Assembly: GCA_023379515.1 (NCBI GenBank)
Contig: JAMCQQ010000160.1
Location: forward strand, 1-7,710
Reading direction: 5' to 3'
DNA: 7,710 nucleotides
Source: Actinomycetota bacterium
Lineage (GTDB): Bacteria > Actinomycetota > Humimicrobiia > Humimicrobiales > Humimicrobiaceae
A program made the translations under genes and the position numbers. Under the pieces are notes generated by a model. It ran no database searches, was not told the DNA's origin, and saw only the letters and a program-made list of their open reading frames with translations. Positions 1-7,613 of this stretch are shown here, piece by piece. The stretch's first letter is position 1, and every line of letters starts with the position of its first letter.

Positions 1-166
1 CTACGCCTTTTTCTTCTTCACTTTTTTCTTCAAAACAAATAAATCCATATTTTTCCCTGACTTAAACAATTATTTTATGTTGCTTTTGTTATATAATTCT
101 GTTGTCAGATATAATAAATATTTTGTATTCTTTAAATAAAAATTATTCATAAATATTGTTAAATAA
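1..166. other. AT-rich leader upstream of coaE, no convincing gene
   Basis: No gene is supported in these 166 bases. The first 60 bases are strongly pyrimidine-rich on the + strand. All three + frames entering from the left edge meet a stop (at 40-42, 63-65 and 137-139), and the peptides they encode are low-complexity and rich in Phe and Ser. An upstream + strand gene could end here, but no recognisable C-terminus is seen. In actinobacteria rpsA usually sits here, and nothing in the sequence confirms it. The rest is very AT-rich, as expected for a promoter region, and contains the candidate coaE promoter. I see no hairpin followed by a T run that would serve as a terminator, and no GAAC-N4-GTTC type LexA box. 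Confidence 0.6.
86..115 (+). promoter_or_regulatory. Candidate sigma-70-type promoter for coaE
   Basis: There is a perfect -10 hexamer TATAAT at 110-115. An 18-base spacer separates it from TTGTTA at 86-91, which matches 4 of 6 positions of TTGACA. Transcription would begin near 122 and give a leader of about 45 bases before the coaE ATG at 167. The region is so AT-rich that TATAAT-like words arise by chance: another lies at 92-97 without a good -35, and TTGTCA at 102-107 lacks a good -10. This remains a candidate. Confidence 0.4.
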
Positions 167-772
167 ATGGATAAGCTGGTTATTTTAGGAATTACTGGAA
201 AAACTGCATCAGGAAAAAGCACTGTCGGCAGATATTTAAAAAAGCAAATTGGCGACACACACTTGATTGATGTTGATAAAGTTGCAAAAGAGATATACTG
301 CAAAAATCAAAATGTGAAACTGGAACTGGTACAGTGTTTTGGAGAAGATGTTTGCAGTTTTGATGGAGCAGTTAATTACAAGCTTCTGGCCGAAAAAGTA
401 TTTTCTTCAAAAAAGGAACTTGATAGGCTGAATAATTTGATGTTTGGCTTGATAGAGCAGGAAATTCAAAAAATTATAAAGGCCAACAGAGATAAAAAAT
501 GCATAATTATTGATGCTGCGATATTATTTAGCAGTAATTTGTACAAGTTATGCGACTATATAATCTGGGTAAAAGCAGATAGAAAAAGAAGAGATGATTT
601 TCTGAAGTTAAAAAATAAGCACTTTTCAGATAAAGATATTAAATTAAGGATTGAGGGCCAGCATATAAAAATTATAAAAAAACTTGTGAATTTCGAAATT
701 CGCAATGACAAATCTGTAGAATATTTATATAACAGGGTCAATGCAATAATCCCGGAAATAAAATTAAAATAA
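167..772 (+). CDS. coaE: Dephospho-CoA kinase (CoaE), divergent form
   Basis: CoaE is the cytosolic enzyme that phosphorylates the 3'-hydroxyl of dephospho-CoA with ATP, the last step of CoA synthesis. The 201-residue length fits the family. The sequence shows a P-loop GKTASGKST (residues 11-19), an acidic IDVD (34-37) where the family has DAD, a VNYKLLAEKVF segment (69-79), IIIDAAILF (113-121) with LCD (128-130) where most members have D-PLLFE, an RKRR stretch (139-142) and RIEGQ (161-165). The usual second Gly of the P-loop is Lys, and the conserved His-Pro near residue 93 is Phe-Gly. I recall the Thermotoga enzyme sharing the TGK and AALL features, so this is probably a known branch. The start is fixed by an in-frame TAA directly upstream (164-166). 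No Shine-Dalgarno sequence is visible. uvrB follows after 14 bases. A generic P-loop nucleoside kinase is the main alternative. Confidence 0.82.
   Translation: MDKLVILGITGKTASGKSTVGRYLKKQIGDTHLIDVDKVAKEIYCKNQNVKLELVQCFGEDVCSFDGAVNYKLLAEKVFSSKKELDRLNNLMFGLIEQEIQKIIKANRDKKCIIIDAAILFSSNLYKLCDYIIWVKADRKRRDDFLKLKNKHFSDKDIKLRIEGQHIKIIKKLVNFEIRNDKSVEYLYNRVNAIIPEIKLK
684..705. promoter_or_regulatory. 22-bp near-perfect palindrome, candidate operator upstream of uvrB
   Basis: The core GAATTTCGAAATTC (688-701) is a perfect 14-bp palindrome. The symmetry continues outward to 684 and 705 with a single mismatched pair (T687/G702), so 10 of 11 base pairs are symmetric about 694/695. It lies in the 3' end of coaE, codes for the unremarkable peptide NFEIR, and touches the -35 box of the candidate uvrB promoter. 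In RNA the same bases could form a 9-bp stem with a UCGA loop. A dimeric transcription factor site is the natural reading, but the regulator is unknown. It does not match the GAAC-N4-GTTC (Gram-positive) LexA pattern. Confidence 0.45.
705..733 (+). promoter_or_regulatory. Candidate internal promoter for uvrB-uvrA-uvrC
   Basis: ATGACA (705-710) matches 5 of 6 positions of the -35 consensus. It is followed by an ideal 17-base spacer and TATAAC (728-733), which matches 5 of 6 of the -10 consensus. The predicted start near 740 gives about 47 bases of leader before the uvrB ATG at 787. This is the best-scoring promoter I find in the window by eye. The adjoining palindrome is centred about 45 bases upstream of the predicted start, where an activator could act or a repressor could block polymerase. 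It would let the repair genes be driven independently of coaE. Confidence 0.45.
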
Positions 773-786
773 AAAATTTATACAGC

Positions 787-2826
787 ATGAACTTAATTTT
801 TAAAAATCAGAATAAATTTAAAATAATTTCTAACTACCACCCTCAGGGAGATCAGGATAATGCCATAGAACAGTTAACGAATGGTTTAAGGAACAATTAT
901 AAATTTCAGACACTTCTTGGGGTGACTGGTTCAGGCAAGACTTATACGGTAGCAAATGTCATAAAAAATATCCAGCTTCCAACACTTGTGCTTGCACCAA
1001 ATAAGACGCTTGCCGCCCAATTATGCAGTGAGTTCAGGGAATTTTTTCCAAACAATGCAGTGGAATACTTTGTAAGTTACTATGACTATTATCAGCCCGA
1101 AGCATATATTCCCAGCAAAGATATGTATATTGAAAAAGATACTTCAATAAATGAAGAGATTGAAAAGCTCAGGCTTTCAACAACTAACTCGCTCTTTATG
1201 AGAAATGATGTAATTGTTGTTGCAAGCGTGTCCTGCATATATAACCTTGGGTCTCCTGTAGAGTACGAGAAGCAGAGGATTTTTATAAAAAGGGGCGAGG
1301 AATATCAAAGAGAAAGGTTAATTAAAAATCTTGTCAGTGTAAAATATGAGCGTAATGAATATGATTTTACCCAGGGTAATTTCAGAGTTAAGGGTGATAC
1401 TTTTGAAATCTATCCTGCTTATCAGGAAAAGGCACTTCGGGTCCAGCTCTTTGGCGACGATGTTGAAAGAATTCTTGAATTTAATCCCGTTTCCGGAGAA
1501 ATTTACAGTGAACTTGATGTCGCAGTAGTCTCTCCCGCAACTCATTTTCTTGCAACTGCAGAATGGGTTCAAAGAGCTTTAACAACTATCGAGGAAGAGC
1601 TAAATGACAGGCTTAAGCATTTTAAAAAGGAAGGAAAGCTGCTTGAAGCTCAAAGACTCCAGTCCAGAACCAGATATGATATGGAGATGATAGCAGAGTT
1701 GGGTTTTTGTGGTGGTATTGAAAATTATTCAAGGCACATTCTTGGCAAGCAGCCCGGAGAAACACCCAATACTCTTATTGATTTTTTCCCGGATGATTTT
1801 ATGACTGTTATTGATGAATCTCATATAGCAATGCCCCAGATAAGAGGTATGTATGAAGGAGACAGATCCAGAAAGCAAACTCTTGTTGATTATGGCTTCA
1901 GACTTCCTTCTGCACTTGACAACAGGCCCCTTCGTATTGAAGAATTCCTGCAAAAGGTTAAGAGGGTCATTTTTACATCTGCGACCCCAGGCCAGTTCGA
2001 AAGAAAGGTGAGCTTGCAGGTTGTGGAGCAGATAATCAGACCAACCGGTCTTATTGATCCCGAAGTTGTCATAAAGCCAACCAAAGGTCAGATAGAAGAT
2101 TTGATAGATGAGATTAAAATAAGAGTTGCAAGAAATGAGAGGGTCCTGATAACCACACTGACAAAAAAAATGGCCGAAGATCTGGCAGACTATCTCGCAG
2201 GTAAAAATTTAAGGGTAAGATACCTTCATTCGACTATCGATACAATTGAAAGAATTGAGATACTGAGAGGCTTGAGAAGCGGAGAATTTGATGTTCTTGT
2301 GGGGATTAATCTTTTACGGGAGGGGCTTGATTTACCTGAAGTTTCGTTGGTTGCAATACTCGACGCTGATAAGGAAGGGTTTTTAAGATCTGAAATATCT
2401 TTGATCCAGACAATCGGACGAGCTTCAAGAAATATAAATGGGATGGTTTTGATGTATGCGGATAATATAACAAATTCCATGCGAAATGCTGTGGACGAAA
2501 CGAACAGAAGGAGGAAGTTACAGATAGAGTATAATAAGGAGCATAATATTATACCCACAACGATAATCAAAAGCATTTCTGATATCCTGTATGCAAGCGG
2601 TATTAAATCAAAAAAAACAGCTAAAAAGGAATTCTCAGTAAAAGAAAGAGCAGCTTTCGGCAGCGACAGATTGTTGGATATGGATTTCTCCAAAATAGAT
2701 AATATAATAAGTGGCTTGGAAGAAGAGATGCATATGGCGGCACAGGAACTTGATTTTGAAAAAGCTGCTTTTATAAGAGATGAAATAAAAAAGATTAAAA
2801 ATATAGCAAATATTCAAAATAGCTGA
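787..2826 (+). CDS. uvrB: UvrABC system protein B (UvrB), damage-verifying helicase-fold ATPase
   Basis: UvrB is loaded on DNA by UvrA, checks for the lesion and recruits UvrC in nucleotide excision repair. The 679 residues span the whole family. They include the N-terminal YHPQGDQ motif (17-23), Walker A GVTGSGKT (45-52), LAPNKTLAAQL (69-79), the DNA-clamping beta-hairpin within YFVSYYDYYQPEAYIP (94-109), Walker B-type DESH (343-346), SATP (398-401), GINLLREGLDLPEV (506-519), QTIGRASRN (541-549) and a C-terminal UVR coiled coil (about 637-672) that binds UvrC. KPTKGQI (430-436) and TTLTKKMAEDL (456-466) resemble actinobacterial UvrB. The ATG at 787 is the only good start, since the frame above it runs to a TAA at 730-732 without another ATG, GTG or TTG. 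It lacks a Shine-Dalgarno sequence. Two A8 tracts occur (2163-2170 and 2610-2617). All key residues are intact. Confidence 0.98.
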   Translation: MNLIFKNQNKFKIISNYHPQGDQDNAIEQLTNGLRNNYKFQTLLGVTGSGKTYTVANVIKNIQLPTLVLAPNKTLAAQLCSEFREFFPNNAVEYFVSYYDYYQPEAYIPSKDMYIEKDTSINEEIEKLRLSTTNSLFMRNDVIVVASVSCIYNLGSPVEYEKQRIFIKRGEEYQRERLIKNLVSVKYERNEYDFTQGNFRVKGDTFEIYPAYQEKALRVQLFGDDVERILEFNPVSGEIYSELDVAVVSPATHFLATAEWVQRALTTIEEELNDRLKHFKKEGKLLEAQRLQSRTRYDMEMIAELGFCGGIENYSRHILGKQPGETPNTLIDFFPDDFMTVIDESHIAMPQIRGMYEGDRSRKQTLVDYGFRLPSALDNRPLRIEEFLQKVKRVIFTSATPGQFERKVSLQVVEQIIRPTGLIDPEVVIKPTKGQIEDLIDEIKIRVARNERVLITTLTKKMAEDLADYLAGKNLRVRYLHSTIDTIERIEILRGLRSGEFDVLVGINLLREGLDLPEVSLVAILDADKEGFLRSEISLIQTIGRASRNINGMVLMYADNITNSMRNAVDETNRRRKLQIEYNKEHNIIPTTIIKSISDILYASGIKSKKTAKKEFSVKERAAFGSDRLLDMDFSKIDNIISGLEEEMHMAAQELDFEKAAFIRDEIKKIKNIANIQNS

Positions 2827-2838
2827 AATCGGCTATTT
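2817..2838 (+). other. Intercistronic hairpin across the uvrB stop codon
   Basis: AAATAGC (2817-2823) and GCTATTT (2832-2838) are perfect inverted repeats. The stem can be extended inward by a T-G wobble and a G-C pair, giving nine pairs and a four-base loop AAAT. The uvrB stop TGA (2824-2826) lies inside the stem. The weak uvrA Shine-Dalgarno AGGG (2839-2842) begins one base after it, 13 bases before the uvrA ATG. No T run follows, so it is not a standard terminator. Ribosomes finishing uvrB would melt it, which suggests translational coupling, or it may be an mRNA-processing or stability element. Confidence 0.45.
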
Positions 2839-2855
2839 AGGGCAGAAAAACTAAT

Positions 2856-5726
2856 ATGAAAACTGAAATAATAATAAAAGGCGCAAGAGAACATAATTTA
2901 AAAAATATAAACCTCAGGATTCCGAGAAATAAATTTATTGTTTTCACGGGAGTAAGCGGATCCGGAAAATCCTCACTTGCTTTTGACACAATTTATGCAG
3001 AAGGCCAGAGAAGGTATGTAGAATCTCTTTCATCATATGCGAGGCAGTTCCTTGGTCAGATGGATAAGCCAGATGTTGATCTTATTGAGGGGCTTTCCCC
3101 TGCGGTTTCAATAAATCAAAAAGGGGTTTCAAAAAATCCCAGATCAACAGTGGGAACAATAACTGAAATATATGATTATTTAAGGGTTCTGTATGCGAGA
3201 ATAGGGGTGCCTTATTGTTATGTGTGCGGAAAACCAATAACAAAACAAACGGTAGATCAGATTGTTGATAAAATAATGGATTTGCCGCCGGACACTAAGT
3301 TTCAAATTCTTGCACCTGTAGTAAGGGGCAGAAAAGGTGAATATCTGAAAACTTTTGAGTCTATCAAAAAAGAAGGTTATATGAGGATCAGAGTTGACGG
3401 CGAGATTTATGATCTTTCTGATAATCCCGAAATAAATATAGATAAAAATAAAAAGCATGAAATTGAAATTATTATAGACAGGTTGAAAATAAAGCCTGAT
3501 ATTAGAAAAAGACTTACTGAAGATATCGAGGTTTCACTAAGAGAAAGTGCCGGAATTGTGCATATCGAGCTTCTGGACACCAGCGAAGTATTAAGTTTTT
3601 CAGAAAATTTTACCTGTATTGATTGCGGGATAAGCTTTGAAGAATTGTCTCCACGCATGTTTTCATTTAACAGTCCTTATGGTGCATGCAGGGAATGCAG
3701 CGGTCTTGGAATAAAAAAAGAAATAGATCCGGGCTTAATTGTAGAATATCCCGAACTCTCCGTAAATGAGGGTGCAATTCCATTTTTTAATATGAATTAT
3801 TCAAATTATTATTCTCAGCTTATGAGAAGTATGGCAGAACAATATGACTTTAACCTTGAAACTCCTTTCGAGGAGCTTGATGACAGAGTAAAAAAGCTGA
3901 TTCTTTATGGAACCAACGGTGAAAAAATAAAGGTAAGATACCGCAATCACAAAGGAGAAGTAAGATACTACTGGCTAAAATTTGAGGGTCTTGCCAATAA
4001 TTTAAGCAGGAGATATATAGAAACCGAATCTGAATTTCAGAGAGATAGGATTGAACGGATGCTGAATGAAATTCCATGCAGTAGTTGCAATGGCAAAAGG
4101 CTGAGGCCTGAAAGTCTTGCTGTAAGGATAAATGGATTTTCGATCGCAGATTATTGTCTGCTGACAATTGAAGATGCAATCGTTTGGCTGAAAAATCTTC
4201 AACTTTCTGACAGGGAAAGGATTATTGGAGAGCGGCTTATTAAGGAAATAATTGAAAGGCTAAGCTTCTTGAAAGACGTGGGACTGAATTATCTCACGCT
4301 GGACAGACAGGCCGGAACACTTTCGGGTGGTGAATCCCAGAGAATAAGGTTGGCGACCCAGATAGGCTCAGGACTTGTTGGAGTTTTATATATATTGGAT
4401 GAACCAAGCATAGGGCTGCACCAGAAGGATAACAATAAACTGATAAGTGCATTGAAGCGATTGCGTGATCTTGGCAATACTATAGTTGTAATTGAGCATG
4501 ACGAAGAGACAATGCGTTCAGCGGATCATATTGTTGACATAGGACCAGGTGCAGGTATTCATGGTGGAGAGATAGTGTTCAATGGCAGACTGAAGGATAT
4601 ATTGCAATGCGAAAAATCAATTACCGGCAAATACCTTTCAGGGAAAAAATTTATCCCGGTTCCTGAAAGCAGGAGGTATGGAAACGGAAAAAGTATCATA
4701 ATCAAAGGTGCCAGAGAGCATAACTTAAAAAATATTGATGTTGAAATCCCGCTTGGCAAGCTGGTTTCAATAACAGGTGTTTCAGGTTCAGGCAAAAGTA
4801 CTCTTATTAATGAGATATTGTATCCCGCTCTTTCAAACCTGCTTATGAGATCCAATGAGCATGCCGGGAGACATGATAAAATAATTGATTATAAAAACCT
4901 GGACAAGGTAATAGTAATAGATCAGTCACCGATAGGCAGAACCCCGCGCTCAAATCCTGCAACTTATACCGGTGTCTTTGGTTATATAAGGGAGTTGTTT
5001 TCCAGAACGAATGATGCCCGGATGAGAGGTTACAAGCCCGGAAGGTTTAGCTTTAATGTCAAGGGCGGAAGATGCGAAGCCTGCAGCGGTGACGGAGAAA
5101 TAAAAATAGAAATGCATTTCCTTCCGGATGTTTATGTTCCCTGCGAAGTTTGCAAAGGCAAGAGGTACAACAGAGAAACCCTTGAAATCAAATACAAGGA
5201 TAAGAATATAGATGAAGTTTTGAACATGAATGTTGAAGAAGCCATGAACTTTTTCAAGAATATTCCCAGAATAAGCAGAAAATTGGAACTGATTAACGAT
5301 GTTGGGCTGGGGTATATAAAATTGGGCCAGTCCTCGACAACACTATCGGGGGGTGAGGCTCAAAGGGTTAAACTTTCCACAGAGTTATCCAGAAAAAGTA
5401 CAGGTAATACCATGTATTTACTGGATGAACCAACCACCGGGCTCCATTTTGATGATATCAATAAGTTATTAAAGATTCTAAATAAGCTCGTTGATGCCGG
5501 TAATACTGTGGTGATAATCGAGCATAACCTTGAAGTTATTAAATCTGCCGATTACATAATTGATTTAGGTCCCGAAGGCGGGGAAAAAGGCGGACAGATT
5601 ATTGCTGCAGGTACACCTGAGGAAATCACTCTAAGCAGTGCTTCTTACACAGGTAAATTCTTAAAAAAGGTTCTTAAGGAAAATAATGGATATAAAGACA
5701 GACAATTCCATAAAGCAAACTATTGA
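2856..5726 (+). CDS. uvrA: UvrABC system protein A (UvrA), damage-sensing ABC ATPase
   Basis: UvrA is the dimeric ABC-type ATPase that scans DNA for damage and hands it to UvrB. Both nucleotide-binding halves are complete: Walker [10 protein letters not shown] (32-40) and GVSGSGKST (641-649), signatures LSGGESQR (489-496) and LSGGEAQR (830-837), and Walker [13 protein letters not shown] (511-522) and [12 protein letters not shown] (853-864). Zinc cysteines are C254, C257, C278, C281 and C740, C743, C763, C766. Further CxxC pairs at 121/124 and 408/411 fit an extra zinc module. The UvrB-binding and insertion regions lie between about 120 and 400. Family homology ends at FLKKVL (935-940), where the E. 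coli protein stops. A 16-residue basic and polar tail follows, mostly encoded in the overlap with uvrC. The ATG at 2856 has only a weak, distant AGGG and lies 29 bases after uvrB. The 956-residue length is slightly long. Confidence 0.98.
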   Translation: MKTEIIIKGAREHNLKNINLRIPRNKFIVFTGVSGSGKSSLAFDTIYAEGQRRYVESLSSYARQFLGQMDKPDVDLIEGLSPAVSINQKGVSKNPRSTVGTITEIYDYLRVLYARIGVPYCYVCGKPITKQTVDQIVDKIMDLPPDTKFQILAPVVRGRKGEYLKTFESIKKEGYMRIRVDGEIYDLSDNPEINIDKNKKHEIEIIIDRLKIKPDIRKRLTEDIEVSLRESAGIVHIELLDTSEVLSFSENFTCIDCGISFEELSPRMFSFNSPYGACRECSGLGIKKEIDPGLIVEYPELSVNEGAIPFFNMNYSNYYSQLMRSMAEQYDFNLETPFEELDDRVKKLILYGTNGEKIKVRYRNHKGEVRYYWLKFEGLANNLSRRYIETESEFQRDRIERMLNEIPCSSCNGKRLRPESLAVRINGFSIADYCLLTIEDAIVWLKNLQLSDRERIIGERLIKEIIERLSFLKDVGLNYLTLDRQAGTLSGGESQRIRLATQIGSGLVGVLYILDEPSIGLHQKDNNKLISALKRLRDLGNTIVVIEHDEETMRSADHIVDIGPGAGIHGGEIVFNGRLKDILQCEKSITGKYLSGKKFIPVPESRRYGNGKSIIIKGAREHNLKNIDVEIPLGKLVSITGVSGSGKSTLINEILYPALSNLLMRSNEHAGRHDKIIDYKNLDKVIVIDQSPIGRTPRSNPATYTGVFGYIRELFSRTNDARMRGYKPGRFSFNVKGGRCEACSGDGEIKIEMHFLPDVYVPCEVCKGKRYNRETLEIKYKDKNIDEVLNMNVEEAMNFFKNIPRISRKLELINDVGLGYIKLGQSSTTLSGGEAQRVKLSTELSRKSTGNTMYLLDEPTTGLHFDDINKLLKILNKLVDAGNTVVIIEHNLEVIKSADYIIDLGPEGGEKGGQIIAAGTPEEITLSSASYTGKFLKKVLKENNGYKDRQFHKANY
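5663..5669 (+). promoter_or_regulatory. Possible -1 frameshift heptamer A AAA AAG near the uvrA end
   Basis: The heptamer is in the correct phase: the last base of the Leu936 codon, then the Lys937 codon AAA and the Lys938 codon AAG. It is the same heptamer used in E. coli dnaX. A -1 slip would add Gly-Ser and stop at 5675-5677, giving a UvrA of 940 residues without the tail. An AGG at 5651-5653, nine bases upstream, is a weak stand-in for the dnaX-type stimulatory site, and no strong downstream hairpin is evident. A-rich lysine codons are common here, so chance is likely. Confidence 0.2.
5676..5680 (+). promoter_or_regulatory. Ribosome binding site that fixes the uvrC start inside uvrA
   Basis: AAGGA lies five bases before the ATG at 5686. 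It is the clearest Shine-Dalgarno sequence in the window. It supports translation of uvrC from an ATG 41 bases before uvrA ends, in preference to the in-frame TTG at 5761, which has no such signal but would give a protein closer to the usual N-terminal length. Confidence 0.7.
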
Positions 5727-7587
5727 GAAAGAAACAATTAAACCCAATATCACAAATATTTTGCCTATTCTGCCCAAGCAACCTGGTGTTTACATTTTCA
5801 AAGATTCCAGAAGCAGAGTAATTTATGTTGGGAAAGCGCAAAATCTTCGGGACAGAGTTAAAAGCTATTTTCAGAATAATGATTCTGTCAGTTATATTAA
5901 CCATCCTATCTCCTTTTTTACGGGTAAAATAAGCTCTATAGACTATGTTGTCACAGACAATGAAGTGGAAGCGCTTGTGCTCGAGAGTAATCTTATTAAA
6001 AAGAACAGGCCCAAATATAATGTTTCTCTGAAAGATGACAAATCATATCCCTATATTGCGATAACCGAAAATGAAAAATTTCCCAGGGTCTTTATGACCA
6101 GAAACAGAAACTTAAAGGGTGCAAAATATTTCGGGCCTTATACCAATGTAAAACCAGTTAAAGAAATCCTGGGTACTTTACGTAAGATTTTTCAATTAAG
6201 AGACTGCAAAAAGAGTAAGCCCGGCAAGGTTAAAGGTGCAGTTTGCTTAAATTACCATATAAATTTATGCTCTGCGCCCTGCGCGGAAAAAATTACCGGG
6301 GAAGCGTACAGACGCAATGTTGATTATATCAAGATGTTTTTAAAAGGCAGTGACAAGACTATTATTGAGAGCATGAAAGCAGAGATGATACGGCATGCTT
6401 CAAATAAAGAATTTGAATATGCTGCACTTTTAAAGGAAAAAATCGAATGGATAAATGAACTTCATGTAAACCAGAAAATTTTTTTAAGCAGTGAAGATAC
6501 ATGGGAAATCCTTTCGATTTCAAAAGATGAAACTGCTGAGATGGCTGCAGTAAGCTTGTTTAGCTATAAGGAAGGCGAACTGTCGGCGATAAATAATTTT
6601 ATAATTTCAAACTGCAAATTTATAACAGAAAATGAAATAATGGCCGGTTTTTTAAAAAGCTTTTATATAGATATTGACAACGTGCCTTCCAAAATTTTTA
6701 TACCTTTTGAGATAGAAGATATGGAACTGATTTCAAAATGGCTTTCGGAATCCAAGGATAAAAAAATAGAAATAAAAGTTCCGAAGATTGGCGAAAAGAA
6801 AAAAATTATTGAGATGGCAGCAAGAAATGCTGCACTATATCTTGAAAAGAAAAAGTTTGAAAAGGACATTGGTTATTCCAAAGCCTATAAGGATCTTTCT
6901 AATCTAAAAGAGATACTTGGGCTCAATAATATTCCAAAACGTATTGAATGTTTTGATATCTCCAATATTGGCAGCAGCTTTGCAGTTGGGTCAATGGCCG
7001 TTTTTGTAAATGGCAGCCCGCTTGCAAACAATTACAGGCATTTCAAGATTAGAACTGTCACGGGTCAGGATGACGTTGCGATGATAGAAGAAATACTCAG
7101 CCGGAGGCTGAGATATCTTGAAAACTGTCACGTTGATATTGAAGACAGCTTCTGTGTAAAACCTGATTTGATAATAGTTGACGGTGGAAAAGCTCAGTTT
7201 AATATTGCCAGGAGTTTAATGGCAAGAGAGCAATTATCTGAGATAGACGTCATAAGCCTTGCAAAAAAGGAAGAAATAATCTTTTGCAGCAAGTTTGAAA
7301 ATGGGATAAAACTTGATATTGCAAATAATTACATGAAGATAATAACAAGGGCGCGGGATGAAGCTCACCGGTTTGCTGTAAGTTATCATAAAAAATTAAG
7401 GGATAGCTATATGACACATTCAATACTGGATGGTATAAAAGGAATTGGTGAGAAAAAGAAAAAATATGTAATGGAAAAATTCAACACGATAGAAGAGTTG
7501 AAAACTTGCAAGCTGGAAGATTTAATAAAAATTAAAGGTATCGCATATAAAGACGCATTAAGCATCTATAATAGTTTCCATAAATAA
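5686..7587 (+). CDS. uvrC: UvrABC system protein C (UvrC), dual-incision endonuclease
   Basis: UvrC cuts the damaged strand on both sides of the UvrB-bound lesion. The 633 residues show the GIY-YIG nuclease for the 3' cut (PGVYIF at 33-38, [10 protein letters not shown] at 45-54, conserved R57 and E100). A cysteine cluster C174, C187, C195, C199 has the spacing of the iron-sulfur site described in E. coli UvrC. A UVR motif for binding UvrB is at about 226-262. The RNase H-like nuclease for the 5' cut has D424 in ECFDIS, D499 in IIVDGGKAQ and H561 in [11 protein letters not shown]-terminal double helix-hairpin-helix is at about 578-632 ([18 protein letters not shown]). The N-terminus carries about 16 more residues than usual before PGVY, mostly encoded in the uvrA overlap. 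The frame is +1 relative to uvrA. No terminator follows the stop. Confidence 0.97.
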   Translation: MDIKTDNSIKQTIEKETIKPNITNILPILPKQPGVYIFKDSRSRVIYVGKAQNLRDRVKSYFQNNDSVSYINHPISFFTGKISSIDYVVTDNEVEALVLESNLIKKNRPKYNVSLKDDKSYPYIAITENEKFPRVFMTRNRNLKGAKYFGPYTNVKPVKEILGTLRKIFQLRDCKKSKPGKVKGAVCLNYHINLCSAPCAEKITGEAYRRNVDYIKMFLKGSDKTIIESMKAEMIRHASNKEFEYAALLKEKIEWINELHVNQKIFLSSEDTWEILSISKDETAEMAAVSLFSYKEGELSAINNFIISNCKFITENEIMAGFLKSFYIDIDNVPSKIFIPFEIEDMELISKWLSESKDKKIEIKVPKIGEKKKIIEMAARNAALYLEKKKFEKDIGYSKAYKDLSNLKEILGLNNIPKRIECFDISNIGSSFAVGSMAVFVNGSPLANNYRHFKIRTVTGQDDVAMIEEILSRRLRYLENCHVDIEDSFCVKPDLIIVDGGKAQFNIARSLMAREQLSEIDVISLAKKEEIIFCSKFENGIKLDIANNYMKIITRARDEAHRFAVSYHKKLRDSYMTHSILDGIKGIGEKKKKYVMEKFNTIEELKTCKLEDLIKIKGIAYKDALSIYNSFHK

Positions 7588-7613
7588 GTTTCATAGGAAG
7601 CATCTAAAATTTC

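Noticed and set aside
1..81. Lys-rich 22-codon minus-strand frame ending at position 1 (FVLKKKVKKKKA)
   Set aside because: It is very short, has only a TTG or internal ATG start, and merely reflects the polypyrimidine tract on the other strand.
1..166. Classical SOS (LexA) box upstream of the operon
   Set aside because: No GAAC-N4-GTTC or CTG-N10-CAG arrangement was seen in the leader or in the coaE-uvrB junction. The palindrome at 684-705 has a different pattern.
132..167. Direct repeat TTAAATAAA (132-140 and 159-167)
   Set aside because: It is a low-complexity word in an extremely AT-rich leader and is expected by chance.
70..303. 77-codon minus-strand frame across the coaE start and leader
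   Set aside because: It reads the reverse of the coaE P-loop region and an AT-rich promoter. The peptide is low-complexity and shows no family motifs.
2226..2693. 155-codon minus-strand open frame opposite the uvrB 3' half
   Set aside because: It lies wholly within a well-conserved uvrB, has no recognisable domain, and is rich in Ser, Ile and Leu as expected from antisense reading of AT-rich coding sequence.
5665..5690. UvrA-UvrC fusion by frameshifting
   Set aside because: The -1 slip permitted by the heptamer leads to a stop at 5675-5677, not to uvrC. Fusion would need a +1 shift, for which no signal is visible, and uvrC has its own good ribosome site.
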